Positions 35,427 to 43,531 of a stretch of 64,000 nt of DNA are shown piece by piece. A program made the position numbers and the translations under genes. This DNA comes from Pedobacter nototheniae (GTDB lineage: Bacteria; Bacteroidota; Bacteroidia; Sphingobacteriales; Sphingobacteriaceae). The notes under the pieces were generated by a model that ran no database searches, was not told the origin of the DNA, and saw nothing but the letters and a program-made list of their open reading frames with translations. The stretch is from positions 82,838 through 146,837 of the forward strand of contig NZ_RQRS01000013.1 of NCBI RefSeq assembly GCF_004335085.1, given 5' to 3'. Numbering within the stretch: the first letter of the stretch is position 1; every line of letters starts with the position of its first letter.

Positions 35427-36260
35427 ATGTCAATTCTTATTTTTAGCCTCATTTTATTATTAGGGGCGTATTTAGCTGGCTTAGTGGGTTCGCTTACTGG
35501 CCTTGGTGGTGGGGTGGTTGTAATTCCACTGCTTACATTAGTTTTCCATGTGGATATTCGTTATGCTATTGGAGCGGCATTGCTGGCGTCTATCGCCAAT
35601 TCATCAGGTGCAGCAAGTGCTTATATTAAGGAAGGGATAACCAATATTAGATTGGGTATGTTTTTAGAAATTGCGACTACAATTGGTGCTGTAATTGGTG
35701 CATTAATAGCCATTTACACACCTACAAATACAATTGCGATGCTATTTGGGGCAATTCTATTGTTCTCTGCCGCTATGACACTTAGAAAGAAAAATCAGGA
35801 AGCTTTAACTGAGGGTAGTAAATTATCCTACCTACTTAAGCTAAACAGCAGCTACCCTACTCCTGCCGGCGAAGTGGAATATAAACTTAAAAATGTTGGC
35901 GCTGGTTTTTCAATTATGACTATAGCCGGGGTAGTTTCGGGCCTGCTTGGCATCGGTTCTGGTGCTTTAAAGGTTTTAGCTATGGATACAGCCATGCGCA
36001 TTCCATTTAAGGTGAGTACCACTACAAGTAATTTTATGATTGGTGTAACCGCAGCTGCCAGTGCCGTTGTTTATTTACAAAGAGGTTATATGGATCCAGG
36101 AATTGCTTTTCCGGTAGTGCTAGGTGTATTAGGTGGCGCATTTACTGGTGCAAAATTACTAACTAAGATTAATCCATCGGTATTAAGGATTATTTTTTGT
36201 ATCGCCATTACGTTTGTTGCCATAGAAATGATTTATAACGGATACCACCATAAATTTTAA
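35427..36260 (+). CDS. TauE/SafE-family permease
   Basis: 277 aa, about eight membrane helices with two similar halves. The halves carry GSLTGLGGGVVVIPLLTL and SGLLGIGSGALKVLA, the inner-repeat glycine motifs of the sulfite/organosulfur exporter family (TauE/SafE). Substrate is unknown; a GntR/FadR regulator upstream suggests an acid or sulfonate. It is followed by a DUF1634 gene after 3 nt, a pairing often seen in this family. Confidence 0.87.
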   Translation: MSILIFSLILLLGAYLAGLVGSLTGLGGGVVVIPLLTLVFHVDIRYAIGAALLASIANSSGAASAYIKEGITNIRLGMFLEIATTIGAVIGALIAIYTPTNTIAMLFGAILLFSAAMTLRKKNQEALTEGSKLSYLLKLNSSYPTPAGEVEYKLKNVGAGFSIMTIAGVVSGLLGIGSGALKVLAMDTAMRIPFKVSTTTSNFMIGVTAAASAVVYLQRGYMDPGIAFPVVLGVLGGAFTGAKLLTKINPSVLRIIFCIAITFVAIEMIYNGYHHKF

Positions 36261-36263
36261 AAA

Positions 36264-36665
36264 ATGAAAAAGTTAATTTCAAAAACTTATTGGGCCGATC
36301 AGGATGTAGAAAAATTGGTTGGCCAACTTTTAAGAGTAGGTGTAATTACCGCTAGTTGTGTTGTTTTACTTGGCGGCATTATTTACCTGGCTCAAAACGG
36401 TCAAATTAGCAGGCCAGATTACCATGTTTTTAAAGGTGAAGGCGATAAGTTTACAACGTTTAAGGGCATAACTGAAGGTATTTTAGGTTTTAACGCCATG
36501 GGGATTATTCAGTTTGGTGTGTTATTATTAATTGCTACACCCATTTTAAGAATTGTATTTTCACTCTTTGCCTTTATTAAAGAAAGAGATAAACTTTATA
36601 TTTTCATCACCTTTATTGTGCTTTGTATTATTATGGTGAGCATATTTGGTGGCTTAAAAGTATAA
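36264..36665 (+). CDS. DUF1634 membrane protein
   Basis: 133 aa with three membrane helices (VGVITASCVVLLGGIIYLA, MGIIQFGVLLLIATPILRIVF, and a C-terminal ITFIVLCIIMVSIFGG). The N-terminal VEKLVGQLLRVGV and central region match DUF1634. Such genes commonly accompany TauE/SafE permeases; a partner role in transport is inferred. It is last in the three-gene operon. Confidence 0.82.
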   Translation: MKKLISKTYWADQDVEKLVGQLLRVGVITASCVVLLGGIIYLAQNGQISRPDYHVFKGEGDKFTTFKGITEGILGFNAMGIIQFGVLLLIATPILRIVFSLFAFIKERDKLYIFITFIVLCIIMVSIFGGLKV

Positions 36666-36679
36666 TTCCATTTTTAGCC

Positions 36680-36718
36680 TATAGTTTGTTTTATTGCTTA
36701 GCAATAGAACAAACTATA
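36680..36718. terminator. Near-perfect bidirectional terminator hairpin
   Basis: Arms TATAGTTTGTT..TATTGC and GCAATAG..AACAAACTATA pair over 18 positions with one mismatch and a 3-nt loop (TTA). It lies between two convergent genes. T runs are weak. Confidence 0.6.
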
Positions 36719-36721
36719 AAA

Positions 36722-37156
36722 CTATGAACTATGCTGGCGAATAAAATCTGGCAAAAATTGAGTCATAATTCCGGCCAAATCCATTTTACTTACTGGTTTT
36801 GAAAGACATCCGTTAATGCCTAAATTGAAATATTTTTTCACTTCTTCCTGCGGCAATTCATTAGCCAAAACCACCACTGGCATTTTAAAATCGGGGTTTT
36901 CAGTTAATTTCTTTAAAGCATTATAATCTTTCAGGCTATCGGTTTTAATATCAAACAAAATCAATTCTATTTTATTATCCTTCAATAATTTAGAAGCCTG
37001 GGCTATAGTTGGAGCGGTGTTAAACCCTATTTCGGCATCGGATAAAAAGGCAGCGATTAATTTTTGTACGGCTATATCCTCCGTAATCAGTAAAATACTG
37101 GAAGTTTTTTTATTTAAAATCATTTTTTCATTCATTATTGGCTCCGGGTTCCGCAC
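36722..37156 (-). CDS. Single-domain response regulator
   Basis: 144 aa receiver domain without an output domain. The beta-3 phosphoacceptor is in IELILFDIKTDSL, the threonine/serine position in MPVVVLANELPQ and the lysine in GINGCLSKPVSK. Alternative starts are at Met8 and Met12. It could be a CheY-like phosphotransfer intermediate; no kinase gene is adjacent. The two acidic N-terminal residues seem partly replaced (ITEDIAV), so phosphorylation is likely but not certain. Confidence 0.75.
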   Translation of the reverse strand: MRNPEPIMNEKMILNKKTSSILLITEDIAVQKLIAAFLSDAEIGFNTAPTIAQASKLLKDNKIELILFDIKTDSLKDYNALKKLTENPDFKMPVVVLANELPQEEVKKYFNLGINGCLSKPVSKMDLAGIMTQFLPDFIRQHSS

Positions 37157-37386
37157 AAATTGAGTTTATACAGAATGAAATAGATTTAGCAAAATTCCAG
37201 TTAACCGATCAAAATTAATATATCTATTAAATTTAGACATATCCATTTTTAATCAGTTGAACACAATAAAAATGAACGAAATGAATAAAATAAAATCCAA
37301 AGCATCATTATTAACGTATATGCGGCTTTATTTATCCAGCCACGATATTATGGCTACGTAATCAATTATTATTCAATTAAATCCAA

Positions 37387-38010
37387 ATGATTAAAAGAGT
37401 CCTTTTTACCACACTAATCACATTATCATTCTATTTCAGCTTTGCTCAAAACCGCCTAAAAGAACCAATAAGCTATAAACTCAAAAACGAAATGAATATT
37501 ATTATTTCCGAAAATGATTTTTCTCCACAGGTATATTCGAGTTTTACTTTGGATAAAAAAACCATCAAAAATAATAAAGATGGCATTGTTGAGCTTCTAA
37601 ATGTAATACTTAACGAAGGATTAGAAAAAAATAGCAACATTAGTTTTAAAGATAGTAGCGGCGAATTAGCCACAGCGAAAAATGATTTTGAAAATAGCTT
37701 ACAATCAATGGCTAAGATTATTTCAACTACTACAATTACAGAAAGTACATTTAATATAGCTAAGGCAAAACTTTTGGTAAGCCTGGAAAAACAAGATCAT
37801 GATTATGACGAAACTGTAAATGCAGTATCAATTTCAGCGTTATCCTTAAATGATTTGCAAGAATTTTATAATCAAATAACACCAAATACAACTTATTTAA
37901 CCGTTGCTGGAAATATCAAAAGCGATGAAGCCAAAACCGCAGTAAAAAATGCGTTTGGAAATTGGAATAAAGAAATCAGAAAGCCAAAGAGCGTACTTGA
38001 ATCAAAATAA
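37387..38010 (+). CDS. Secreted M16-like (insulinase fold) protein, catalytically incomplete
   Basis: 207 aa with a signal peptide (about 1-20, ending SFAQ). The body resembles the C-terminal half of an M16 zinc peptidase repeat (ISYKLKNEMNIIISENDFSP, GIVELLNVILNEGLEKN, and near the end FYNQITPNTTYLTVAGNIKSDEA). The HxxEH zinc motif is missing, and the protein is about half a normal M16 unit, so it is probably inactive, a pseudo-partner or a binding protein. No paired M16 gene adjoins it. Confidence 0.55.
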   Translation: MIKRVLFTTLITLSFYFSFAQNRLKEPISYKLKNEMNIIISENDFSPQVYSSFTLDKKTIKNNKDGIVELLNVILNEGLEKNSNISFKDSSGELATAKNDFENSLQSMAKIISTTTITESTFNIAKAKLLVSLEKQDHDYDETVNAVSISALSLNDLQEFYNQITPNTTYLTVAGNIKSDEAKTAVKNAFGNWNKEIRKPKSVLESK

Positions 38011-38026
38011 TTATATAATCCAAATT

Positions 38027-38063
38027 AAAAGCCTTTATTATTGATATAATGAAGGCTTTTTTA
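38027..38063 (+). terminator. Terminator of the M16-like gene
   Basis: AAAAGCCTT pairs with AAGGCTTTT around a loop of about 17 nt, then T's. Confidence 0.8.
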
Positions 38064-38148
38064 TGTCTAAATTGTTACAGTATTCCCATTAAAACTGCAT
38101 TAAAATCGCAATCATTTAAATACTTTAGCTTTCTTAATTAATTTCGAT

Positions 38149-39498
38149 ATGAAAAAGCAATACATCTTATTATTTTTTATTTGTTTAGGATTTTCAGCAA
38201 ATGCTCAAACCATCGTTAAGCGTGATGTAGACATTGAAATGATGGTAAAAAATGTTAATGCCGATTCATTAAAATCTTATATCGCTAAAATGGTTTCTTT
38301 TGGCACCAGAAATACTTTAAGCGATCAAAAAAGCAAGAAAAATGGTATCGGAGTTGCAAGAAGCTGGGTTGTAAGTAAATTTAATCAGTTTGCAAAACAA
38401 AGTGAAGGCCGTCTTTCCGCATTTTTGGATACGACAACCATTAAAGCTGATGGAAAAAGAGTTGATGTACCAATTTTACTCGGAAATGCTGTTGCAATTT
38501 TAAAAGGAACTGATCCAAATGATAAACGTGTATTTATCGTTAGCGGTCATTTAGATAGCCGCGTTACCGATGTAATGAACCGTACAAGTGATGCGCCAGG
38601 TGCAAACGATGATGGTAGCGGCGTTGCCGGAGTGATTGAGGCTGCGAGAATTATGAGTAAATATAAATTTGCCGCAACTATAATTTTCGTTGCGGTAAGT
38701 GGAGAAGAACAATCTTTACTGGGATCTGGTTTTATGGCAAATAAAGCCAAAAAGGAAAGTTGGAATATCGAAGCAATGCTTAACAATGATATGATTGGCA
38801 GCAACAATAGCAGCGAAACACAAATTATAGATAATACCAAACTTCGTGTTTTTAGCGAAGGTTTACCTGCCTTGGATTTAGATAAAAACGCAAAAAACAT
38901 CCGCCAGTTTGGATTAGAAAACGATGGAAAAAGCAGGCAATTAGCTAGATATGTAAAGGAAATTGGCGAGCGTTATGTAGATCAACTAGAAATTAAACTT
39001 ATTTATAGAAACGATCGCTTTTTACGTGGTGGAGACCATATTCCTTTCGTCGAAAATGGCTTTACAGCAGTTCGTATTACAGAAATGAATGAAAATTTTG
39101 AACATCAACACCAAGATTTAAGAACTGAAAACGGTATTAAGTATGGTGATTTAATGGAGTACATGGATTTTGAATACCTTAGAAAAAATACTGCAGTCAA
39201 TATTTCTGTCCTAGCTAATTTAGCAAAAGCACCATCTAGCCCACAAGAAGTTAAGGTTGATGTTAAAAACTTAAGTAACTCTACATTTTTATTTTGGAAA
39301 GCACCAATATCAGGTTCAAATAAAGGTTATTATGTGTTAATGCGTGAGACAAGCAGCCCGGTTTGGCAAAGAAAATTCTATACAACCGCTACAGAAATGC
39401 GATTGCCATACAGCAAAGATAATTATTTATTCGCGGTACAAAGCGTTGGTACAGAAGATAATGAAAGCTTACCAATAGTACCAGGTGTTGGGCGATAA
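38149..39498 (+). CDS. Secreted M28-family zinc peptidase with C-terminal Ig/FnIII-like domain
   Basis: 449 aa. A signal peptide (about 1-20, ending ANAQ) precedes the M28 catalytic domain. Zinc/catalytic residues visible are His134 (SGHLDSRV), Asp154 (GANDDGSG), Glu186-187 (SGEEQSLLGS), Asp214 (NNDMIG) and His297 (GGDHIPF). The last 90 or so residues (SSPQEVKVDVKNLSNSTFLF onward) resemble a fibronectin type III fold. It probably cleaves peptides in the periplasm or outside the cell. Stand-alone transcription unit. Confidence 0.88.
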   Translation: MKKQYILLFFICLGFSANAQTIVKRDVDIEMMVKNVNADSLKSYIAKMVSFGTRNTLSDQKSKKNGIGVARSWVVSKFNQFAKQSEGRLSAFLDTTTIKADGKRVDVPILLGNAVAILKGTDPNDKRVFIVSGHLDSRVTDVMNRTSDAPGANDDGSGVAGVIEAARIMSKYKFAATIIFVAVSGEEQSLLGSGFMANKAKKESWNIEAMLNNDMIGSNNSSETQIIDNTKLRVFSEGLPALDLDKNAKNIRQFGLENDGKSRQLARYVKEIGERYVDQLEIKLIYRNDRFLRGGDHIPFVENGFTAVRITEMNENFEHQHQDLRTENGIKYGDLMEYMDFEYLRKNTAVNISVLANLAKAPSSPQEVKVDVKNLSNSTFLFWKAPISGSNKGYYVLMRETSSPVWQRKFYTTATEMRLPYSKDNYLFAVQSVGTEDNESLPIVPGVGR

Positions 39499-39544
39499 AT
39501 AAAAACTTTTAGGTTTTATCATTGTTTAAACTCAAATTAGCAGC

Positions 39545-40018
39545 ATGAAATTTAAACCTTTAGCTTTTATCTTTAGTATTGCACTAACTTTAGGCGTTGG
39601 CGCATTAGGTGGTTGGGCAACGGCACAATCTGTAAAAACGTGGTATCCTTTTCTTAACAAACCATCTTTTAATCCTCCAAATTGGGTTTTCCCTTACGCT
39701 TGGACAACACTATACATTTTAATAGGCATTGCGGCATATTTGATTTGGATAAAAAGAGATAAAATTGTTCACTTTCCAAGAACTGTAGCTATTTACCTTA
39801 TCCAACTGATTTTGAACCTGGGCTGGTCTTTTATATTTTTCTACCTGCATGAAATTGGCTTTGCACTGGCAGAAATAATCCTCCTTCTCATCTTCATTAT
39901 TATTAACGCCTACACTTTTTATAAAATAGATAAATGGGCAGGCTTGTTGTTCATTCCATACATACTTTGGGTAACTTTTGCATCATTTTTAACATATAAC
40001 ATCTTTATATTAAACTAA
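39545..40018 (+). CDS. TspO/MBR-family tryptophan-rich sensory protein
   Basis: 157 aa, five membrane helices, rich in Trp and Tyr. Signature stretches are GWATAQSVKTWYPFLNKPSFN, PNWVFPYAWTTLYILIGIAAYL and LNLGWSFIFFYLHEIGFALA. TspO binds porphyrins and related ligands and is thought to act in stress or tetrapyrrole signalling. No tetrapyrrole gene is adjacent. It lies 30 nt before the patatin-like gene. Confidence 0.92.
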   Translation: MKFKPLAFIFSIALTLGVGALGGWATAQSVKTWYPFLNKPSFNPPNWVFPYAWTTLYILIGIAAYLIWIKRDKIVHFPRTVAIYLIQLILNLGWSFIFFYLHEIGFALAEIILLLIFIIINAYTFYKIDKWAGLLFIPYILWVTFASFLTYNIFILN

Positions 40019-40047
40019 AATTTAAAAGTAAAACGCTATTTTTAGGG

Positions 40048-42366
40048 GTGGTAACTTTTAGATGTTTTTTGCTGATGCTTCTATTTCTGTGCTGTACCCA
40101 ATTACACGCGCAAAAGGTAGGCCTTGTATTTAGTGGTGGTGGCGCAAAAGGACTTGCTCATATTGGCACTTTAAAAGCGCTTGAAGAAAACCATATCCCG
40201 ATAGATTATATTACGGGTACATCCATGGGTGGCATTGTGGGTGCCATGTATGCCTCGGGGTATTCGCCTGCACAAATAGAAAAAGTTGCATTAAGTAATG
40301 ATTTTCAGAATTGGGTAAATGGACGGTATACCAGCGATTACACGTTTTTCTTTCAAAAAAATGCTCCAAATGCATCAATGCTTGCCGCAAAGGTTGCTAT
40401 AGATACAGGATTCCATTTTACTTTCCGATCAAACTTAATTAATGATATTCCACTAAATTTTGCCTTTTTAGAGCTTTTTTCTCAAGCATCAGCCGTTTCT
40501 AAAGATAATTTTAATAACCTTTTTGTTCCATTTAGGTGTATGGTATCAGATGTGCTCTCGCAAGAAAGCATTACCGTAAGCAAAGGCAGTTTGGCCGAAG
40601 CTGTGAGGGCAACTATGACAGTACCAGTAATTTATCGCCCGATTAAATTGGATGGAAAATATGTTTTTGATGGCGGGCTTTACAATAATTTTCCAGTGGA
40701 TGTAATGACGAAGGAGTTTAAACCTAATTATATTATTGGGGCAAACGTATCTTCAAAAACTTATAATGAATATCCTAAAAATATAGATGACAGGTTAATG
40801 AACCGCTTTTTAGTATTCATGTTTTTATCCAAGTCAGATTCTACCATGATTGGTAAAAATGGTGTGTATATTCAGCCAGATGTAGCCGATTACAGCGTTT
40901 CTAACTTTAGCCCAGTACAAGAGCTTATTCAAAAAGGTTATGAAGCTACCATGGCCGATATGCCCAAAATTAAAGAGCTGATAAGTAGAAGAGTAACGGA
41001 TGAAGAATTAGAAAAAAAACGTGCTCAGTTTAATGCCAAAAAACCCGATCTGGTATTTAGCAATGTAACTGTAACTGGTGTTAATAATCAACAAAAAAAA
41101 TATGTTGAAAGGCTGTTTAAAAGTGATAAAAGTACTTTTAACCTGGCAGATATTAAACGTGGTTATTATAAATTGGTAGCAGATCAAACTTTTGAAACCA
41201 TTTATCCAAGAATTTCCTACCAAGCGGCAACTGATAGTTATACTTTTGAAGTTATTGCTAAACCTAAAAAAAGTTTCAAATTAGAGCTTGGCGGTAACAT
41301 TTCTACCCGCCCAATTAGCAATGTTTTTTTGGGTGCCGAATACAATTACCTAAACCGAAAAGCCTACACATTTGGCACTAGCTTTTATTCAGGACGATTT
41401 TATGAATCGGTGCAATTAAATGGGCGCATTGATTATCCTACACGATTACCGCTTTTTTTAGCAGCAGAACTTACATATAACCACTGGAATTTTTACAACA
41501 CCAGTCAAATTTTTATCGAAAACCCCCACCCAATTTATATCGAACAATCTGATCGTAAAATAGATTTGATGATGGGGATGCCTTTAAATCACAATACTAA
41601 AATTGTGCTCCATTCTACTTTCATCAACAATAATGATCGGTACAGCCCTAATAATACATTTGCAGTAGGCGATGTATTGGATCAAACTATTTTTAATGGA
41701 TTTAGAGGTTCGTTAAACCTAGAGAAAAATTCACTTAACAGAAAGCAATACGCTACCAGAGGGCAGAGTTTTTCTTTAAGTTTTAATTACACCACAGGCC
41801 GTGAAAACTATAATCCAGGCAACATTTTCAGAAATAGTCCTGGCTTTATCAAAGGTAACCCTGAGCAACAAATAAGGCATTGGGGAAGTATTAAGTTAAC
41901 TCAGGAAAACTATTTCCTTCACCTAAAAAATTATACTTTGGGCTATTTGGTAGAAGGCGTTATCTCTAATCAGCCACTTTTTAAAAATTATTATTCTACC
42001 CTGCTTATGTCGCCGGCTTTTTATCCACTTCAGGATAGCCGTTCGCTTTTTTTAGATAAATTTAGAGCAACGACTTACGTGGCTGGTGGGATAAAAAATA
42101 TTTACAGTTTCAGAAAAAATTTAGATTTAAGAGTGGAGGGCTATCTTTTCTTACCGCACAAAGAATTTGAGCTCAACAACTTTCAGGATATTGATTATGC
42201 AAAAGCCATCACCAAAATTCGCTATGCAGGTACAGCAGGCTTAGTTTACCACACGCCATTGGGGCCAGTAAGCTTAAGTTATAATTTATATAATGATGCG
42301 GTTAAAAGAAATGGCGTATTATTGCATATTGGATATTTAATTTACAACAAACGTTCTATAGAATGA
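40048..42366 (+). CDS. Patatin-like phospholipase with outer-membrane beta-barrel (PlpD/RssA-like)
   Basis: 772 aa. After a short signal region (ending LHAQ) comes the patatin domain: GLVFSGGGAKGLAHIG, nucleophile Ser59 in GTSMGG and the FDGGLYNNFP block with catalytic aspartate. A POTRA-like segment (about 335-410) and a C-terminal barrel of the BamA/Omp85 class (about 420-772) follow. This is the PlpD-type arrangement, with the lipase carried to the cell surface or outer membrane. The start codon is GTG; Met10 at 40075 is an alternative. The next gene overlaps by 4 nt. Confidence 0.87.
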   Translation: MVTFRCFLLMLLFLCCTQLHAQKVGLVFSGGGAKGLAHIGTLKALEENHIPIDYITGTSMGGIVGAMYASGYSPAQIEKVALSNDFQNWVNGRYTSDYTFFFQKNAPNASMLAAKVAIDTGFHFTFRSNLINDIPLNFAFLELFSQASAVSKDNFNNLFVPFRCMVSDVLSQESITVSKGSLAEAVRATMTVPVIYRPIKLDGKYVFDGGLYNNFPVDVMTKEFKPNYIIGANVSSKTYNEYPKNIDDRLMNRFLVFMFLSKSDSTMIGKNGVYIQPDVADYSVSNFSPVQELIQKGYEATMADMPKIKELISRRVTDEELEKKRAQFNAKKPDLVFSNVTVTGVNNQQKKYVERLFKSDKSTFNLADIKRGYYKLVADQTFETIYPRISYQAATDSYTFEVIAKPKKSFKLELGGNISTRPISNVFLGAEYNYLNRKAYTFGTSFYSGRFYESVQLNGRIDYPTRLPLFLAAELTYNHWNFYNTSQIFIENPHPIYIEQSDRKIDLMMGMPLNHNTKIVLHSTFINNNDRYSPNNTFAVGDVLDQTIFNGFRGSLNLEKNSLNRKQYATRGQSFSLSFNYTTGRENYNPGNIFRNSPGFIKGNPEQQIRHWGSIKLTQENYFLHLKNYTLGYLVEGVISNQPLFKNYYSTLLMSPAFYPLQDSRSLFLDKFRATTYVAGGIKNIYSFRKNLDLRVEGYLFLPHKEFELNNFQDIDYAKAITKIRYAGTAGLVYHTPLGPVSLSYNLYNDAVKRNGVLLHIGYLIYNKRSIE

Positions 42367-42893
42367 AACAAGTATTTATTTTATTTTCGCTCTGCTTAAT
42401 TAGCCTTTTTGGCTCGGCACAAACTGCAGCCATCAATAATTTTCTTGTTAAAGAAAACCTTCTTAAAAATAATAAATTGGCTATTATCGCAGCTGATTCA
42501 TTAAATAACCCTAATGAAAATATTAATGGTATTTATACTTTTAGTGTTAGCGGTTTTACACAAAGCTTAAAATTTAACGATGGTGTTGCTGTATTACCGC
42601 TCCCGATAGAACGATCTACTTTTGTATATCTTAAACATCAAAATGATGCTGGCACGCACAGTAAGCTCGTTTATGTGTATAAAAAAGATACAGATTTAAG
42701 TCCATATACTATTAACAGCTTATGGCTCTTCATTATTCCAATTGTTTTAATATTAATTGCTTTTGCATTTAGAAAGCTGATTATTTTTGTGGTTATTGTT
42801 TTTTTAATCTTTATTTACTTCAATCACAGCAATGGCTTAAATCTTTCTACATTTTTTGAAAGTGTATTTGATGGACTAAAAAACCTCTTCTAA
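42363..42893 (+). CDS. Exported small protein with C-terminal membrane segments
   Basis: 176 aa, starting inside the previous stop (ATGA), thus translationally coupled to the patatin gene. A signal peptide (about 1-19, ending SAQ) is followed by a soluble region and one or two hydrophobic helices (LWLFIIPIVLILIAFAF, IIFVVIVFLIFIYF). No family recognised. Operon position suggests a helper for the patatin-OMP protein; this is inference from coupling only. Confidence 0.6.
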   Translation: MKQVFILFSLCLISLFGSAQTAAINNFLVKENLLKNNKLAIIAADSLNNPNENINGIYTFSVSGFTQSLKFNDGVAVLPLPIERSTFVYLKHQNDAGTHSKLVYVYKKDTDLSPYTINSLWLFIIPIVLILIAFAFRKLIIFVVIVFLIFIYFNHSNGLNLSTFFESVFDGLKNLF

Positions 42894-42918
42894 AAACTTT
42901 ACTTAAATTATTTTAAGA

Positions 42919-42955
42919 AGCTCAAATTTACTAAAAATATTAGTAAATTTGAGCT
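42919..42955 (+). promoter_or_regulatory. Perfect 16-bp inverted repeat ending at the 2H-phosphoesterase start codon
   Basis: AGCTCAAATTTACTAA (42919-42934) and its exact complement TTAGTAAATTTGAGCT (42940-42955) flank a 5-nt loop. The right arm contains TAAATTTG at 42944-42951 (TAnnTTTG), and the ATG follows immediately at 42956. It may be an operator or a terminator for the upstream gene; there is no T run on the coding strand. Confidence 0.65.
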
Positions 42956-43531
42956 ATGGAAAATCTATTTTTAGTCTGCATTATTCCTCCTTTAACGGTT
43001 GTAGAAGATATTGATGAAATCAGAAATGATGTTTCTTCAAAATATAACGTTCATGAATCTTTAAAAAGACCAGCACATATCACGCTTTATAATCCTGTTA
43101 AATTATCATCACTTCTTCAAGAACAAAATTTTTTTAGCGCTTTAGAACAAGCAGTTTTTACAGATTCTTTTAATCAGGTTTTAAAAAATTTTAATGGATT
43201 TAAGCCGTACACAGTTTATATTGGTGTGCAGCAAAACGAAGGAATTATGCATCTGCAGGCGCAAATTAAAAACGAGCTAAAGCCATTAGAATTACTACCT
43301 GCTAAGACTAATTTTAAGTTTAATCCACATTTAACAATTGCTTTTAAAGATGTTAAGCCAGCGGTATTTGATTCTATAATGAACGAGTACAAGGAAAAGC
43401 AATTTAAAAGAACATTTCCAGTTAATAGTTTTTGGGTTTACAAACACATAGATAAAAGGTGGCAACCTTATAAAGAATTTATCTTTAAGGGAAATACAGC
43501 CAAGCAAAAACCACCTAGCCTTTTCGATTAA
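42956..43531 (+). CDS. 2H-phosphoesterase (2'-5' RNA ligase-like)
   Basis: 191 aa with two HxT motifs, RPAHITLYNP and FNPHLTIAFKD, spaced as in the LigT/ThpR 2H family. The family includes cyclic phosphodiesterases and RNA 2'-5' ligases, acting on 2',3'-cyclic RNA ends in the cytoplasm. Substrate here is not known. The stop overlaps that of the convergent tamL gene by 2 nt. Confidence 0.82.
   Translation: MENLFLVCIIPPLTVVEDIDEIRNDVSSKYNVHESLKRPAHITLYNPVKLSSLLQEQNFFSALEQAVFTDSFNQVLKNFNGFKPYTVYIGVQQNEGIMHLQAQIKNELKPLELLPAKTNFKFNPHLTIAFKDVKPAVFDSIMNEYKEKQFKRTFPVNSFWVYKHIDKRWQPYKEFIFKGNTAKQKPPSLFD

Noticed and set aside
37272..37361. 29-codon reading frame before the M16-like gene (MNEMNKIKSKASLL...)
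   Set aside because: No clear promoter or family; could be a leader peptide, but evidence is too thin.
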